The position numbers and the translations under genes were made by a program. From the NCBI GenBank assembly GCA_036873135.1, contig JAPTYO010000002.1, positions 18,998,452-19,062,451 on the forward strand: a stretch of DNA of 64,000 nt, given 5' to 3'. Under the pieces are notes generated by a model. The model saw only the letters and a program-made list of their open reading frames with translations. It was not told where the DNA came from and did no database searches. Shown piece by piece: positions 45,360-58,265 of the stretch. Within the stretch, counting starts at the first letter, position 1. Each line of letters opens with the position of its first letter. This DNA comes from Clarkia xantiana subsp. parviflora. Its lineage: Eukaryota; Streptophyta; Magnoliopsida; Myrtales; Onagraceae.

Positions 45360-45969
45360 ATATAATTATAATTAAAGTAATTTTTAGTAGGTTCGAAATT
45401 AATTTATATACTTTTAATATTTTACTTTACTTTGCCTGATAATAATAATAAATAATGACTCAGAATAGGCAATTACCGATGGCACCTGTCGTCCCACACT
45501 AATAAATATATGAAATAGAAAAGGAGAAGCAGCAACAAAATTATGTAGGTTGACAAGTAACAAAATTGTATTTCTACAGACGATCCGAGTTTGAATCTCT
45601 AGACTCTTTTATTGGAAAAACTTTAATTTTAACACCTCCGAACCGAAATTGCAAATGCAATCCTATATATATAAAAAAACATAAAGATATGTAATTTATG
45701 GAGAGAAAAAAAGGGAATTCTGTCTACAATATACCCATCCATCCATCATCACTAATAGCAACACAAGTCAAATTAATTAAAGGCACCACCATAAATAATT
45801 TCAACCCGACAACAATACTACCAAACTCAACACTAGCAGCTACCACCTCTCTACATACACTACTACTATAATCTAAATTAAATTCCCAAATCAACCACCA
45901 CCATGAAACCCTAGTTAATTACTCACAAACCATAACCGATAAGAGCCTCAAGTTCGGAATGGTTGTGCA
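45360..45969. other. Downstream flank of the PDS5 gene
   Basis: No gene. The right part is probably the 3' UTR of the - strand PDS5 gene. Nothing else recognised. Confidence 0.5.
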
Positions 45970-48900
45970 TTAAACCCTTCGCTTCTTCTTCTCAGGTAAG
46001 GATTTGGTGCCTCCTAGGGTTTTCGGGGCTGATTTTGCTTTCCCCGAGCCATTTGTGTTGGATTTTCCGGCAACCTCGGGAGTTTTGCTCTTGGGAGTAG
46101 GAGGCAGGTCATCATCGTCTTCTTCTTCTTCTTGCTTTCTCTTTGCTGTTCTTGGCATCTCTTGCTGCTTTGACCTAGCTGACCCCTTCGCGACTTCACT
46201 TTCTTTGGATTTGGCATTCTTGGAGCTCTGGTTCTTGCCACCAGATATAGGAGTAGCTCCCTTGGACTTGCCTGAGGATCTGGCAGCTCCACTCCTAAAA
46301 ATACAGAGTTAAAAGATTAACACCTCAGAAGAAAATTTTCCACATCTCTCCAACAAATATAAAGAAAGAAAATCCAGGTCAGTATACAGAAATGATTATA
46401 CACTTACTTCTTGGAGGATGCTTCAGCTTTCTCTTTCTTGCCTGACGAACTATTGAGATTTGTTCCCCCCTTTTTCATTAAAGGCCTGATTGATGAAAAC
46501 ACAGATTGAGGCAGGAGTTTATTTTGAGTTTAAAAGATATAACTTTACTGACTTAGGTATCGAATAATGCTCCCAGAACGCCCAATTAGTTCCTCCAAGA
46601 AGAGACTGAGAGCACTCTAACAATCATATCTCAGGAAGATTCATACTTAATAGAAATATATAATATACATATACTCTCTCTCTATACTTGGATCCTCTTC
46701 ATTTGGATCTAAAGGGATTTTATCCATTTTACGGCTGGAGTTTAAGTAAGTACATGATATATGGACAAGATTCTGCCACATTAATTTTTGTTGTGGAGGA
46801 CAGTCTGTTTTTCTATTAGTTTTCGACCGGACAGTCCATATGTCATACGCCCTGAATTAAAACATGCCCTAGTGGACTCAAAGCCTACTATTTTCTAGTA
46901 AATTTGTCTAAAGAAACGACAAACGATGCATTTTTACCTCTCAGGTGAAGCACCGAGACTTTCCTCATCCTCACTTTGCTCATCCTATAAACGAAAGCAA
47001 GATCTGGGCTCAGAAACCAAGCAATGGTAATGCTGAATAATTAACTCCTTACATACATCAGTTCTAACCTGATCAGACTCCGAGTCATCAGTAACTAGCT
47101 TCCACTTTTCATCCTTGAGCTGTAATGTCTCAATATCACCATCCACGTATGAAACCTATATAGGAGGCCATTTCTAAATATATTACAGGAATGATTAAAA
47201 TATGCTGTATGCCTTCTCTATAAAAGCGAAACAATGCCGAAAGATCATCATATGCTAAAGGAAGAACCATCTAAAGGAAACCCTGACTTACCTTGTGTTT
47301 CTTCTTTACAGGGTCAAAAGAGGATACCTTGCCTTCATAGTATCTGAGAGATTTCATTCAGTAATGAGCAATTGACAGATGAGTCAGGCATTTAAAATGT
47401 ATCATCATAATAACCAAATGAGTTTTGTTTAATTTTCAGGGAAAAGTCATGGAAAAGCTTCTCAGAGGCAGGATGTACTTACGCTTTGTCTAGAGGCCAC
47501 CATACTTTAATTCTTGAACCAACAAGTTCCTTACCGAACTCTTTTTTATTGGATTTCTGAGAGGAAAACAAGAAAATAATTCAGGGCCTTTAAGCATAGA
47601 TAGATGTATTGTAGCAGAGGAAATTAATGTGTGGACAAATTCCTGATTCCGAATATCCTTAAGTGTGTTGAAGAGGACACTAGATATGCTATCGCCTATC
47701 TGACCTACACTAACAATTCTTGCACCATCAGGAGATCAACTCCATTCCTGATATAAAATACATTCTTTTCTTTATTTGCCCAAGTCATATGATTCTTTCC
47801 TTAATTATGTTGGTGGAAGAGGACACAAGATATGCTATCACCAATCTGACTATAACCTCCACCAATGTTGTCAAATGTGAAAGGCGACGAGGCCAAATAT
47901 CGCCTCAAATTTGAGGCGACAACGAGGCGCTCGCCTCATTGAAAAAGGCGACCTTCTTGAGATAACTATAACATCTATACAAATACAGTATATAATACAT
48001 AAGAAAATTAAGACATTCTTTTATTTTTTATATTTGTTCTTCATTCTAAACTTTTAACCCTAAAAACTATTAATCTAGGCTACAATATATATGAAATAGC
48101 AAGTTTGGGAACTATTTAAATCAATATTATAAGTTTAGGGATCTTTTTGCAATTTTTTAAAACTTATAACTAAGAACCCTAACTCTTTTAAACCAGCTTG
48201 GCAGCCACCTTAAACCTAGGGACCTTTTTGCAATTTTTAAAACTTATTTATAAATAAAAACCCTAGCTGCAGCCACCATCAACATAGCTAGCAGCCATTC
48301 TCTCGTCACTTTCTTCCAAGAGTGCTTCTTCTTCCAACTTCTAAGAGTCTTCTTCTTATTCTATGGCCATTTTATTGCATCTCTGTCTGCCTCTGCCTCT
48401 ACTGTTCAAATAAAGACCCATAACCTATCAAGGCGACTGAGGCGAACGCCTCGACGCCTCAACGCCTCACGACTGAGGCGCTATGAGGCGAGCGCCTCAG
48501 GGAAGGCATCCGCCCCAGACAGGTCTGAGACGGGGAGGCCGGAATTCGCCTCAGGCGAGCGCCTCAGGCGCCGAGGCGCTCGCCTTTGACAACACTGACC
48601 TCCACTAACAATTCCTGCACCATCTCAACTCAGTCCTGATATAAAATACATTTATTTGCCCAAGTCATATAATCTGTGACCAGCTTAGAAAATCCGCCTA
48701 CCTAAATTATAGGGTTAAGAACCTATGAAAGGTCTGAACTATCACCCATGTTAACGGGAGAGGTCTGAAATTTAAAAAGTTAATAACAGAGGTCTGAAAT
48801 TTTAATTTTGTTGATTTGAGGTTTTCCGTCCATTTTTAGGGTTAAATTTAACAGAATTGTGTGAAATGACATTTTTGCCCCTTTAATATTTTGTTTTATT

Positions 48901-51900
48901 TAATATCTTATTTAAGGAAATGTGAAATGACAATTTTACCCCTAAAGTCAAATTAAAACCACCCGACTCCGGCCACCACCACCCGACTCCGGCCACCACC
49001 ACCCGACTCCGGCGACCACCACCTCGACTCCGACGACCACCACCTCGGCTCCGGCGACCCGACTCCGGCCACCACCTCGGCAAAAAAGCTCCGATCGGGG
49101 CCAAAAAGCTCCGATCGGGCCAAAAAGCTCCGATCGGGGCCAAAAAAGCTCCGATCGGAGCCAAAAAAGCTCCGATCGAAGCCAAAAAAGCTCCGATCGG
49201 AGCCAAAAAAAGCTCCGATCGGAGCTTTGTGGCTCTGGTCGGAGCCACAGAGCTCCGGTCGGAGCCACAGAGCTCCGGTCGGAGCCACAGAGCTCCGGTC
49301 GGAGCCACAGAGCTCTGGTCGGAGCTCTGTGGCTCCGACCAGAGCCACAGAGCTCCAGATCGGAGCTCTGTGGCTCCGGCCGGGGCCACAGAGCTCCGAT
49401 CTGGAGCTCTGTGGCTCCGGCCGGGGCCACAGAGCTCCGATCTGGAGCTCTGTGGCTCCAGTCGGGGCCACAGAGCTCCAGATCTGAGCTCTGTGGCCCC
49501 GACTGGAGCCACAGAGCTCCGATCTGGAGCTCTGTGGCCCCGGCCGGAGCCACAAAGCTCCGATCGGAGCTTTTTTGGCCCCGATCGGAGTCCAATCGGG
49601 GCCGGTGGCTCCGATCGGAGCTCAATCGGGGCCGGTGGCTCCGATCGGAGCTCAATCGGGGCCGGTGGCTCCGATCGGAGCCTTGGTGGTGGTCGCCGGA
49701 GTACGGTGGTGGTCGCCGGAGTACGGTGGTGGTCGCCGGAGTACGATTGGTGGTCGCCGGAGTACTGTGGTGGCTTCAAGGGCATTTTGGTCTTTTCACT
49801 CCATGCATGTGAGGGGCACACTTGATAAAAGGGTATTTTTGGAATTTTATTTTATTTCCGGTCACATGCTTGGCATGTGACCAACTTCCATTAGTTTTAA
49901 CGGAAAAAACTAACGGAGACCGCTGTTATCAACAAAACAGAAATTTCAGACCTCTGTTATTAACTTTTTAAATTTCAGACCTCTCCCGTTAACATGGGTG
50001 ATAGTTCAGACCTTTCATAGGTTCTTAACCCTAAATTATATGATAAAACCACCAAAGTTTCCGTCTATTTTACCATGTTAGGTGCCTCAATTATTTAATC
50101 AATCAGAAGCACATATTCGAGGAAAGAGACAATACTAGTGTGTGTCCACTACAGTAGGAAGATTATTTAGCAAGTGGTGTGCCATTTCATAACAAAGTAT
50201 TATACAGTCTTATAAGAAAGTTGTCAGTTATGAAATGAGAATGGTATAACAAAAACATAAATACAGCATTTCACAAAGCATACCTCCTCTTTGGCTGGGG
50301 TACGCTTTTTGGAATGGTCAATATGGGTCTCATCCCTTGCACGTTTGTTCCCCGTCTTTGATGAAGAAACTACTTCCTTATCCTTCAATTATACAAATAA
50401 TATAAGACATCACACATGAACTAATAAATGGAACATACTTTGAGAGTTAAAAATCTAATATGAGAAATTACTTTGTCAAAATCTTTTTTTGCAGATGTCT
50501 TGACCTGTTTCTCTGAAACAATTTTACCCTTAGCCTGTTCTTTCTTATCTTCGGGTTGCCTTTTGGAGATTCCACCGCTAGAAATTGAAGCTTCCTTCTT
50601 CTTACGCAGCCTCAATGGTTTTTCCTCAGAATCACTTGTTGCATCAACGTCCTTGTCCCGGCTGGGTTTCTCTTCAGAAATTACTTTGTCTACATCATTC
50701 TTCGCGGATGTCTTGGTTTGTTTCTCTGAAATCATTTTACCCTTAGCCAGCCCTTTCTTATCTTCCGCTTGCCTGCTAGAACTTACGGATTCCTTCTTAC
50801 GCTGCTTCAAGGATTTGGCCTCAGAATCACTTGTTGCATGGATATCCTTGTTGACCTTGCTTGGTTTCTCATCCGAAATTACTTTATCTACATCTTTCTT
50901 CTCAGCCGTTTTGACCTGTTTCCCTGAGGCTGTTCTACCCTTATCCTGTCTTTTCCTATCTACTGGTTTCCTTGTAGCAATTCTACTGCTAGAACTCAGA
51001 CCCTCCTTATGTTGCTTCAAGGATTTTGTGTCAGTATCACTTGTCGCATCACTGTCCTTGTCGGCATCACTTGGTTTCTCATCAGGAATTACTTTATCTA
51101 CATCCTTTTTCACAGATGTCTTGACCTGTTTCCCTGAAACAATTCTACCCTTGACATATTCTTTTTTATCTTCTGGTTGCCTTGTCCTAGAGTTTGAAGC
51201 TCTCTTCTTCAGCTGCTTCAAGGATTTTGCCTCAGAATCACTTGTCGCATCGATGTCCATCTCGGCCTGGCTGGGTTTCTCATCAGAAAATACTTCATCC
51301 ACATCCTTTTTCATAAATGCCTTGGCCTGCTTCTCTGGATCCTTTCTACCCTCAGGCTGTCCTTTCTTATCTCTTGGTTTCCTTGTAGAGATACCAGCAC
51401 CAATGCTAGAACTTACAGCTTCCTTCTTACGCTGCTTTGCGGATTTCGCCTCAGAATCACTATTTGCATCAATGTTCTTGTCGGCCTTCCTGGATTTCTC
51501 ATCAGAAGTAACTTTATCTGCATCTTTTTTCACAGATGTCTTGACATGGTCTTTCTTATCCTTTGGTTGCTTTGTAGAGATTTCACCGCCACTGATAGGA
51601 TTTGAAGCTTTTTTCTTAAGCTGTTTTAAGGGTATAGCCTCAGAATCACTTGTTGCATCGATGGCACTATCAGCCTTGCTGGGTTTCTCATCAGAAACTT
51701 TGTCTCCCTCTACCGTAGGTGTTTCCACCTCATCTTCACCCATTTCTACAGATGCTTCCTTAGAGCATAAAGCTTCCTCACTGTGCTGCTTTAGAGGTTT
51801 TTCCGCAGAACCAGTTGTGTCAATGTCCATGTCAGCCTTACTGGGTTTCTCCTCAGACCCATCGTTTACCTTTTCTACCACTTCATCTTCACTCCTTTTT

Positions 51901-54900
51901 TCTTCAGATATCTTCTCAGTGATCTCCTCAGCAACTCCCTTCACATCTTTGACCATACTTTCTTTCTTCTCTTCAGCTCCACCTTTCTCCTCCTCCTGAC
52001 TATGTGGTGAGGAAGCATCTTTTTCTGGTTCCTTTCCATCAGCCAAAGATGAAGAAGGTTCAACAACGGCCTCTTTTAAACTTCCCTCAGCTGATTGATT
52101 CTCGCTTGCAGCAGTCATGATATCATTCTCAACTTCCTTCAGCTGATTCTGTACTTCAGCAGTTTCCTTACTGTCAGCTTCCTTCTCTTCACTATCAGCA
52201 GACTCAACTTGCTCTGTTGATGACTTGGGATTGCTGCCCTTTCTCTCAAGTGTTTGGTCTTGCTGCGATTCGGTTTTTCGGTCTGATTTATCGACTTCAT
52301 CAGTGCTGCTTAGGTTAGTTGTTTTCTCAGCTGCGTTACTATCATGACCATGCTCTTCCTTTTTCACTGAAGCAGAATCAGCCAGAGAGCTATCCTGCTC
52401 CTCCTTCACCTCACCATTGCTAATAACTGACTCAGGAGATACATCATCTTGCTGTGGAGTAGCTACTTCTTCTGTTCGCTCATCCAACTGTTTTCCAATA
52501 GACTACATAGTCAGTATCAAACTATCACAACTTCAAGGAGTGGGACCAAAAAACAAATAACATTATACCTAATTGTAGCTCAAAAAAGTGCACCTCAATG
52601 ACATAAAATTCAATAGAAAGTTGAACTTCAACTGTTACAGGATAGAACACAACCTATGTAAATGCTAAATAACTAATCACACTATTTTGGAAATACATGA
52701 AACTGAGGATGGAATATGCATTTTCATCAAGTACATGGGTTTCAATGAGTGAAGTAGAAGCAAATCTTGAAAGCCTAACCATTTATGAATACTACTTAAA
52801 AGAATATGGGCTCACCTTTTTTCCATCATCAAGATGTACACCGTTCTTGTTCTGCTCAGTCCCCTCAACAGTTTCCTCACAAATCAATGAAACTACACTA
52901 CTGTAGTCATTTGAACAAACACCCAACGACTTCAGCGATTGGGCGAGGTAAGGTTTCAGCTTTGATGCACAGCTTTCGAGAACTCTCTCCCCCAATTTCT
53001 TAACAATAGGCTGAACTTCCTAAATATCATAAAAGATTAGATTACTGGATGTCCAAGTATAATAAAAGGGAACATGATGAATTCAAGGACAACAAAATTT
53101 CACCTCATTGTCCTTTTTTACAGTTTCCAGTATTGGAAAGAGCAACTCCGGAGATATATCTTCACTTTCTTCTATGACAAGTGCCATGATTGTTTCCATT
53201 GCTGTAAATACACTCTCAGGATGGTAGTCCCTGATGTTTAAGAGTATATATAGATTAGCAAGACAAATTCTATTCATGAATATACATTTAACAGCATCAG
53301 AAATACATATAATAATAATAGCTTTAGTGCATCCTCGAAACTTAAACAAGACCTGAAAAGAGACAATATGTGCAACAAACCAACCATCGCCTATCTAGAA
53401 CTTAATCAAAACATCAAAAGGCTCCTCTAGTTATTACAATTGGGATGAGCTAAGATGCTATGAATATTGATTGGAAGAGAAGAAACAATATCTAGCTCAT
53501 AATGCTAGAAACATACATTTGATGAAAAACAAGACAAAAATAACAGGAAAAGTAGCATGCATTCGAGTGATTAAAATCAGACTAAAGAAACAAAACACAA
53601 GTATCAGCTGTGGGAAAAAAAAAAAAAAAAAAAGGAAAAAGATAGAGATCTGAAATTAGAATATCCATACAGTATTAACAAACCTTAACTCCTTCAAGAA
53701 GAGATGGAACATTTCGAGAATCAAGGCATCACATTCTAGATCCAACATGAGCACGCAAGAGCGGACCTTTGCAGCTGTTTCAAGGATACCACACCTCTTT
53801 CCATATGACCGAGCAGATTTGTCATATAGGTTCTCGAAGGATGATACAATTAACTGGAAAACTTCCTATTTTACAAAAGAACAAATAGTGATATTATTAT
53901 CAGCAGTGTTCTATGTTATTTAAGCATAGAAAGACACACTATATCCACATGTAGAAGTCACCTTCATTTTGTCATCTTCATATGGAGCCTCAGGTGCACT
54001 TATCCTTGTAATCTCACTCATGCATGCGGCAACTGCAACTCTAACATCAATATTCGAATGCTTGAAAAGTCTATCGCCCACTAATGCCTTGAGTGGAACA
54101 GAAAGAACCTCTTGCATATATTTGCTTGGAGACTGATCCACTTTTGCCAGGCAACTTTCAACTTTCTGGATAGTAAGACGAATAAGCAAAATTAAGCAGT
54201 GGAATATGCACAACCCCAGTAAATGAGCACGGATCTATATGACACACAGTGCCAGCAACTTTAAGCCCATTCTACACTTGGGAGAGTAAGGTGATTGCAT
54301 GATCATATCAATTTATAATTTTATATGTACACTACAATAGGTATAACAACAATACATCACGATTGAGGCAATCTATCTACGCCTAAAAAGAACAACTGAT
54401 TCGAAAAATGTTATCACTGTTTCCAACTAATACTTAATAGCTCCTCTATAGTTTCACTTTCACTCCTCAGTCCATTGCCAAGAGATTGATATTTGATCTT
54501 TGCGATTTTACTGAGTAGAAATACCAATCCTACACTTGCATTAAATAAAGTCCCGAATCAATTTCAAACATAATACAATGCCTATAACACCAACTGCTCA
54601 ATCCCTAAGAGTGCACCAACAACCACATGCTCAGTAGATCATGTCGAGGGCAGTACAAATGAATGGACAATTTGTCTACTGCAGTCAGTTCTCGCCGTGG
54701 ATAACCAACTGTTGAATTGAACACTTTGCGTGAGCGTGAACTCATTCAAGCCGATATATAACAAGGAAAGAGTAGAGATTATTAACATGATTTTTGAACC
54801 CCCAAAATAACGTTCATGAACAACATTCATCAAAAATCACCAGACATTGCAAACCCAGATTCAGTAAACAAACTATAACCAGCGGCAACGGCAACAGCAG

Positions 54901-55202
54901 AATAAAGATGCATAAAAACCAAAGAAGACATCACTGCATAAAAAAAAACATTCCGTCCGTTAAAGAGGAAAGCAAGTCAATAAAAATCGAGGCTTAACCC
55001 ACGAAAGAGGTTGTCTGAGGAGAAAAGTGACCACCCTAGGTACTTAGGATATCAGAAAAAACAGAAATTGGAAGTGTAATTGAGAAATTCAGACACTCAC
55101 GTCGAGCAAGGCCAAGAGCTCGTCCACAGAAGCAGGGGGATCGACCAGCTTTCTGCCGGCTTCAACAAGCAGCTCATCTATCTCACCATCGGATGTTGAC
55201 AT
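45970..55202 (-). CDS. PDS5C: PDS5-type sister chromatid cohesion cofactor (plant PDS5C-like), 13 exons
   Basis: PDS5 proteins bind cohesin and regulate its loading and release; plant PDS5C-type proteins also act in DNA repair. Exons in transcript order: 55101-55202, 53962-54165, 53684-53865, 53104-53230, 52816-53019, 50472-52487, 50284-50382, 47483-47556, 47292-47343, 47069-47155, 46938-46984, 46408-46485, 45970-46294; phases agree and give 1198 residues. The N-terminus (1-273; MSTSDGEIDELLVEAGRKL, VESCLAKVDQSPS, HSNIDVRVAVAACMSEITRI) is the HEAT-type PDS5 region. One exon (residues 274-945) is acidic/lysine-rich, with about six repeats of 63-75 residues built on DEKPSKAD, ATSDSEAKSLKQ and KKDVDKVI. 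Residues about 980-1048 form a Tudor-like fold (GSRIKVWWPLDKAYYEGKV, HKVSYVDGDIETL). The tail is basic (KKKRRV). Intron 7 holds two transposons. Confidence 0.95.
47863..48597. mobile_element. hAT-type element in PDS5 intron 7, 735 bp
   Basis: A perfect 8-bp duplication, ACCTCCAC (47855-47862, 48598-48605), and ends CAATGTTGTCAAATG / CAGTGTTGTCAAAGG (inward). Subterminal regions, especially 48430-48590, are dense in GAGGCG and CGCCTC palindromic units. No transposase. Confidence 0.92.
48712..50031. mobile_element. Mutator-like element in PDS5 intron 7, 1320 bp
   Basis: A perfect 9-bp duplication, TAAATTATA (48703-48711, 50032-50040), and near-identical terminal inverted repeats of about 100 bp starting GGGTTAAGAACCTATGAAAG. 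It contains no transposase; most of the interior is a GC-rich tandem array (48955-49790). Confidence 0.95.
48955..49790. repeat. GC-rich inverted tandem array inside the Mutator-like element
   Basis: Left to right: CCGGCCACCACCCGACT units; about seven AAAAAAGCTCCGATCGG units; CACAGAGCTCCGGTCGGAGC units in both orientations; CAATCGGGGCCGGTGGCTC units; and GGTGGTGGTCGCCGGAGTAC units that mirror the first block. The whole array is roughly palindromic. It keeps several frames open on both strands (up to 312 codons), none with any protein family signature. Confidence 0.9.
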
Positions 55203-55560
55203 GGCAGGTGCGGTTCCAGAACAAAATCCTAACACCGTTGTCGGAAACCCTGAGATGCTGGAGGGTAATGCTCAAGTCGTAATTCGCATCAAACAAACAC
55301 GACTGAAATTGGAGAAACGAGCGGCAGCGAGAACAAACCAAGATTTGGAACTGTAAAGAAGGGTGAATTGAGAATTGAAGCAGAGGATGGAGGGGACTGC
55401 GTTAGGGTTCTTGATGACGGAGAGGAGGGAAAAAAAATAGCCAGTGAGGAGTCTGAGAGGGGAGATCAGATACGAAGTTATTTAAACTTCACCCTCTCCT
55501 GTCCGCTGCACTGTTAATTAATTTCTCGCCTGATCTAATTGCCAAAAAAAAAATAATCTA
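55203..55560 (-). promoter_or_regulatory. PDS5 gene 5' UTR and proximal promoter
   Basis: Directly upstream of the start codon on the - strand. A GTTTAAATAACTTC stretch (about 55474-55487) could serve as TATA region, about 275 bp from the ATG. Confidence 0.45.
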
Positions 55561-55923
55561 AATTTAATTTCAATTTCAATTTCAATTGGTTTGTAAAAGT
55601 TATGCTAACCAGTCCACAAACTATGTAGGAGTTTTTCGGGTGCTTAACTTGAAAAGGGCCACATTTTAGCCCCTGAATACTTCCGGTTAAAGAGCTTGTA
55701 TGACATAATTTTAATTAATCATCATATACATTAAGATAATATAGGTTATGATTACATTATATTGAACAAAACTATTCATTAAAACGAAGAATTTATTCTA
55801 TTAATGACTATCAAATTTCAATAGAACTATGAGATATATCTAGAGTAAGAATAATAAATAACGGAAATAAAAGTAAACAGAGAACATAAATGATATACAC
55901 AATTTATACTTACTGTAATTAAA

Positions 55924-56376
55924 TTTAGCGGGAGTGATAGTAACTAAATCTAGTAGGGTTGCAATAACTGAATTTGGCGGGAAAAGTACCTGAATAAATA
56001 ACGGAAATAACGGTAAGTAAAAGAATATTAATAAAAGATAGATTTTAAAAGGAGGAATGTCTACGTCAACGTCTATTAACTAAATTTGGCGGGAGCACTA
56101 GTAACTGAATAAAACGGGTTGTAGTAATTGAATCTGATGGGGTGATAGTAACTGACTAACTGAATTTGGCGGGAGCTATAGTTACTGAATTTGGCAAGAG
56201 GCAATAGTAATTGGATTTGGCGGAGATAGTAGTAACTGAATATTGGGACAGTATTAACCAAATATGGTGTAAGCATAGAAAATTGGAATTTTAGCGGAGC
56301 GGTAGTAACTGAATTTTGCAGGGACTGTAGTAACTAAATCTGGTAGAGGCGTAAAAATTGAAAATTTGGCGCCAAA
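55924..56376. promoter_or_regulatory. Degenerate tandem repeat rich in E2F-type sites
   Basis: Units like AGTAACTGAATTTGGCGGGA recur about a dozen times with variation. Two copies match the E2F consensus TTTSGCGS(S)AAA: TTTGGCGGGAAA (55973-55984) and the palindrome TTTGGCGCCAAA (56365-56376). Near matches TTTAGCGGGA (55924) and TTTGGCGGGA (56085, 56165) lie between. The block is 0.7-1.2 kb upstream of the PDS5 start; S-phase regulation is possible but inferred. Confidence 0.6.
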
Positions 56377-57481
56377 CTTTACAAAATGATGTTCTTGGAA
56401 GCTCTTACTTCTAAGTGAATGAAGTACATATTTTGTTTACAATACAAAATTACACAAACTAGGAATATCAACGGGTCACGGATATCGCCGACCCGCGGGC
56501 CCCACCCTAATTTCGCCGCAGCACCTAGTAGGATATGGGCGGGTCCGAGATCAGGGTCGCGGGGCGCAAAAAAACACATCCCCCTACATATATTGTAAAC
56601 ACCTAATTTTAAACCACGTGCGAGAGGCGTGACATGTGGTGCGCTTAAATATGAAGTGTCTAAAATATGGAAAGTCGTGAAACTTTCAGGAGTAGTCCAG
56701 TTTTAAACTATGATAGTGTATATACATATTTATTGTAAAATATTCAAAAATATATTTTATATATTTATATTTAAGATGAAATTTATGAATATGTAATACA
56801 TATTTTCAGAATATTAATATTATATATTGGGTCAGATTTTATTTTTCTAAATTAACGTCCTAGTCTAGCTATAAATAGGGTGAGATTGCATGTAAAAGGG
56901 ACACACGGAAAATTAGCAATAAAAAAATATGTTTCCTCGAAATCCATGTAGAGCTCCTTCTTTCTCCCCTCTCACTTTTTCTCTCTGATGCACTCCCGTC
57001 CGGCGACCTCCCATCCGGCGACTCGGTGAAGCTCCGCCACCCGCTGCTGCCCGGTGGTCCCGCCTCGCTATCGTTGTCTCGGACCTCCAGAGTCACCTGT
57101 TGTTGCTGGCCGCGACTCACCCCTATGCCCGAGCTCCCGTCGGACCTGCAATACCCATCCCCCTCCATTCGTCGGTGTCGTCCCAGTCCCACCTGTTGTG
57201 CCGTCTTGAAGCCCGCCCGGTCGCTGCCCACTGCCCAGTCACCGCCGAAGTCACCCGCTGCTGTCGTTGGCCACGCCATCCGCTGCAGGTACTGCTACCT
57301 TTAGCTTTAACCACAATCATCATTCACAAAGAATTTCAATGGAATGAAAAACCGAATTGATGAAAACACTACTTAATGTTGTAATATACATTCTCTTCAT
57401 TCATATTGATTTAATTTTTTTAAAAAAATAAATTCCATTCATCAAAAATCAAAGTCGATTACATCATGGTTTGAGAAATTT
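56377..57481. other. Repeat-derived stretch: short GC-rich hAT-like piece and possible LTR relic
   Basis: At 56459-56586, TAGGAATATCAACGGGTC and GGGGCGC...CATCCCCCTA look like hAT ends, but no duplication was found. From 56593 (TGTAAACACC) a possible LTR runs through CTATAAATAGGGTG (about 56869, TATA box) into a GC-rich, CT-rich leader-like block (57000-57300). Open frames there on both strands are not recognisable proteins. Confidence 0.4.
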
Positions 57482-58265
57482 CTAATCCTTATTAAACAAA
57501 AATAAAAGAGAGGGCGGGGGTACAAAAACCCAATCATTACGGTACGACCTCTTTCTGGATTGCGTAGCTATCCAGTTTGCACATTTGTTTGCTCTTCGTG
57601 AGATAACCATCCACCCGACTTCTGAAATTCTTGATGTAAGGCTTTTAATATTATCGATAATTGGTTCAACTCTCCAATGAACTTGGTGCCTGCTCTCTGT
57701 GATAGATAGCACCACCTCTCGGGAATCTGTCTCCACCTCAATTCTTGACCACCGATCCTGAGCAGCTAAACGAAGAGCTACTAAGGTACGACACCCTAAA
57801 TCATTAACTCTATTGTTTACGTTGTTGATGACCTCGCCTACGTGATTCTGTGTTATCACTCTGATGTCTCCAGTTTAGAGTATTCTTCCCATGACGCATC
57901 GCAATTCATTTTAATAACGGTTGTCTCCGGTGGTGACCATTACTTTTCGCTTGTTCAGTGTTTGCTGTGTGGCTCTGCTGCATATTGCTTGTCCCCATTG
58001 TAGACATAATTCATTATGATCCATCAAGCATTGAAAAGAAACTCTAGTAGGGTTTGGTACTTCTGAGGCATGTCAGGCCCTGCATCTCTCTTTCCAAATC
58101 GACCAACAAACCAGACCGATGAGCGACTACCGTTTTTCTTTCTCATTTTTGGTCAAAGCACCAATCATTTTGAAAGCATTGAACCACGATATGAGTGACT
58201 GAGTTCCATCGTCGTCGAGACGAAGGTTCAGTGTTGCGAGCCAAACCAAAGTTGTCCAGGGGAAT
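57482..58265 (-). pseudogene. LINE-type RNase H domain remnant
   Basis: Read right to left, the - strand gives LISWFNAFKMIGALTKNEK, a stop, LIGLVCWSIWKERCRA, frame breaks, WSPPETTVIKMNCDASW, a break, and a 125-codon frame with DLGCRTLVALRLAAQDRW, IEVETDSREVVLSI, WRVEPIIDNIKSL, SRRANKCANWIATQSR and DWVFVPPPSLL. The order (W-I-WK-R block, then N-DASW, then a plant RNase H-like domain) is that of the 3' end of plant LINE open frames and related RNase H-like genes. Several breaks make it a relic. Upstream RT is not present. Confidence 0.75.

Noticed and set aside
48883..49880. Six long overlapping open frames on both strands (up to 312 codons)
   Set aside because: All are translations of the GC-rich tandem array inside a Mutator-like element. 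Open frames in several registers at once are expected from repeats lacking stop codons.
50473..51999. 508-codon open frame on the + strand
   Set aside because: It is the antisense mirror of the repeat-rich PDS5 exon. Its composition (Ser/Phe/Leu-rich) follows from the Lys/Asp/Glu codons on the real strand, and it has no domain.
57026..57360. Pro/Ser-rich frames of 60-136 codons on both strands
   Set aside because: GC-rich, CT-rich leader-like DNA with no domain and no splice structure; more likely part of an LTR or other repeat.
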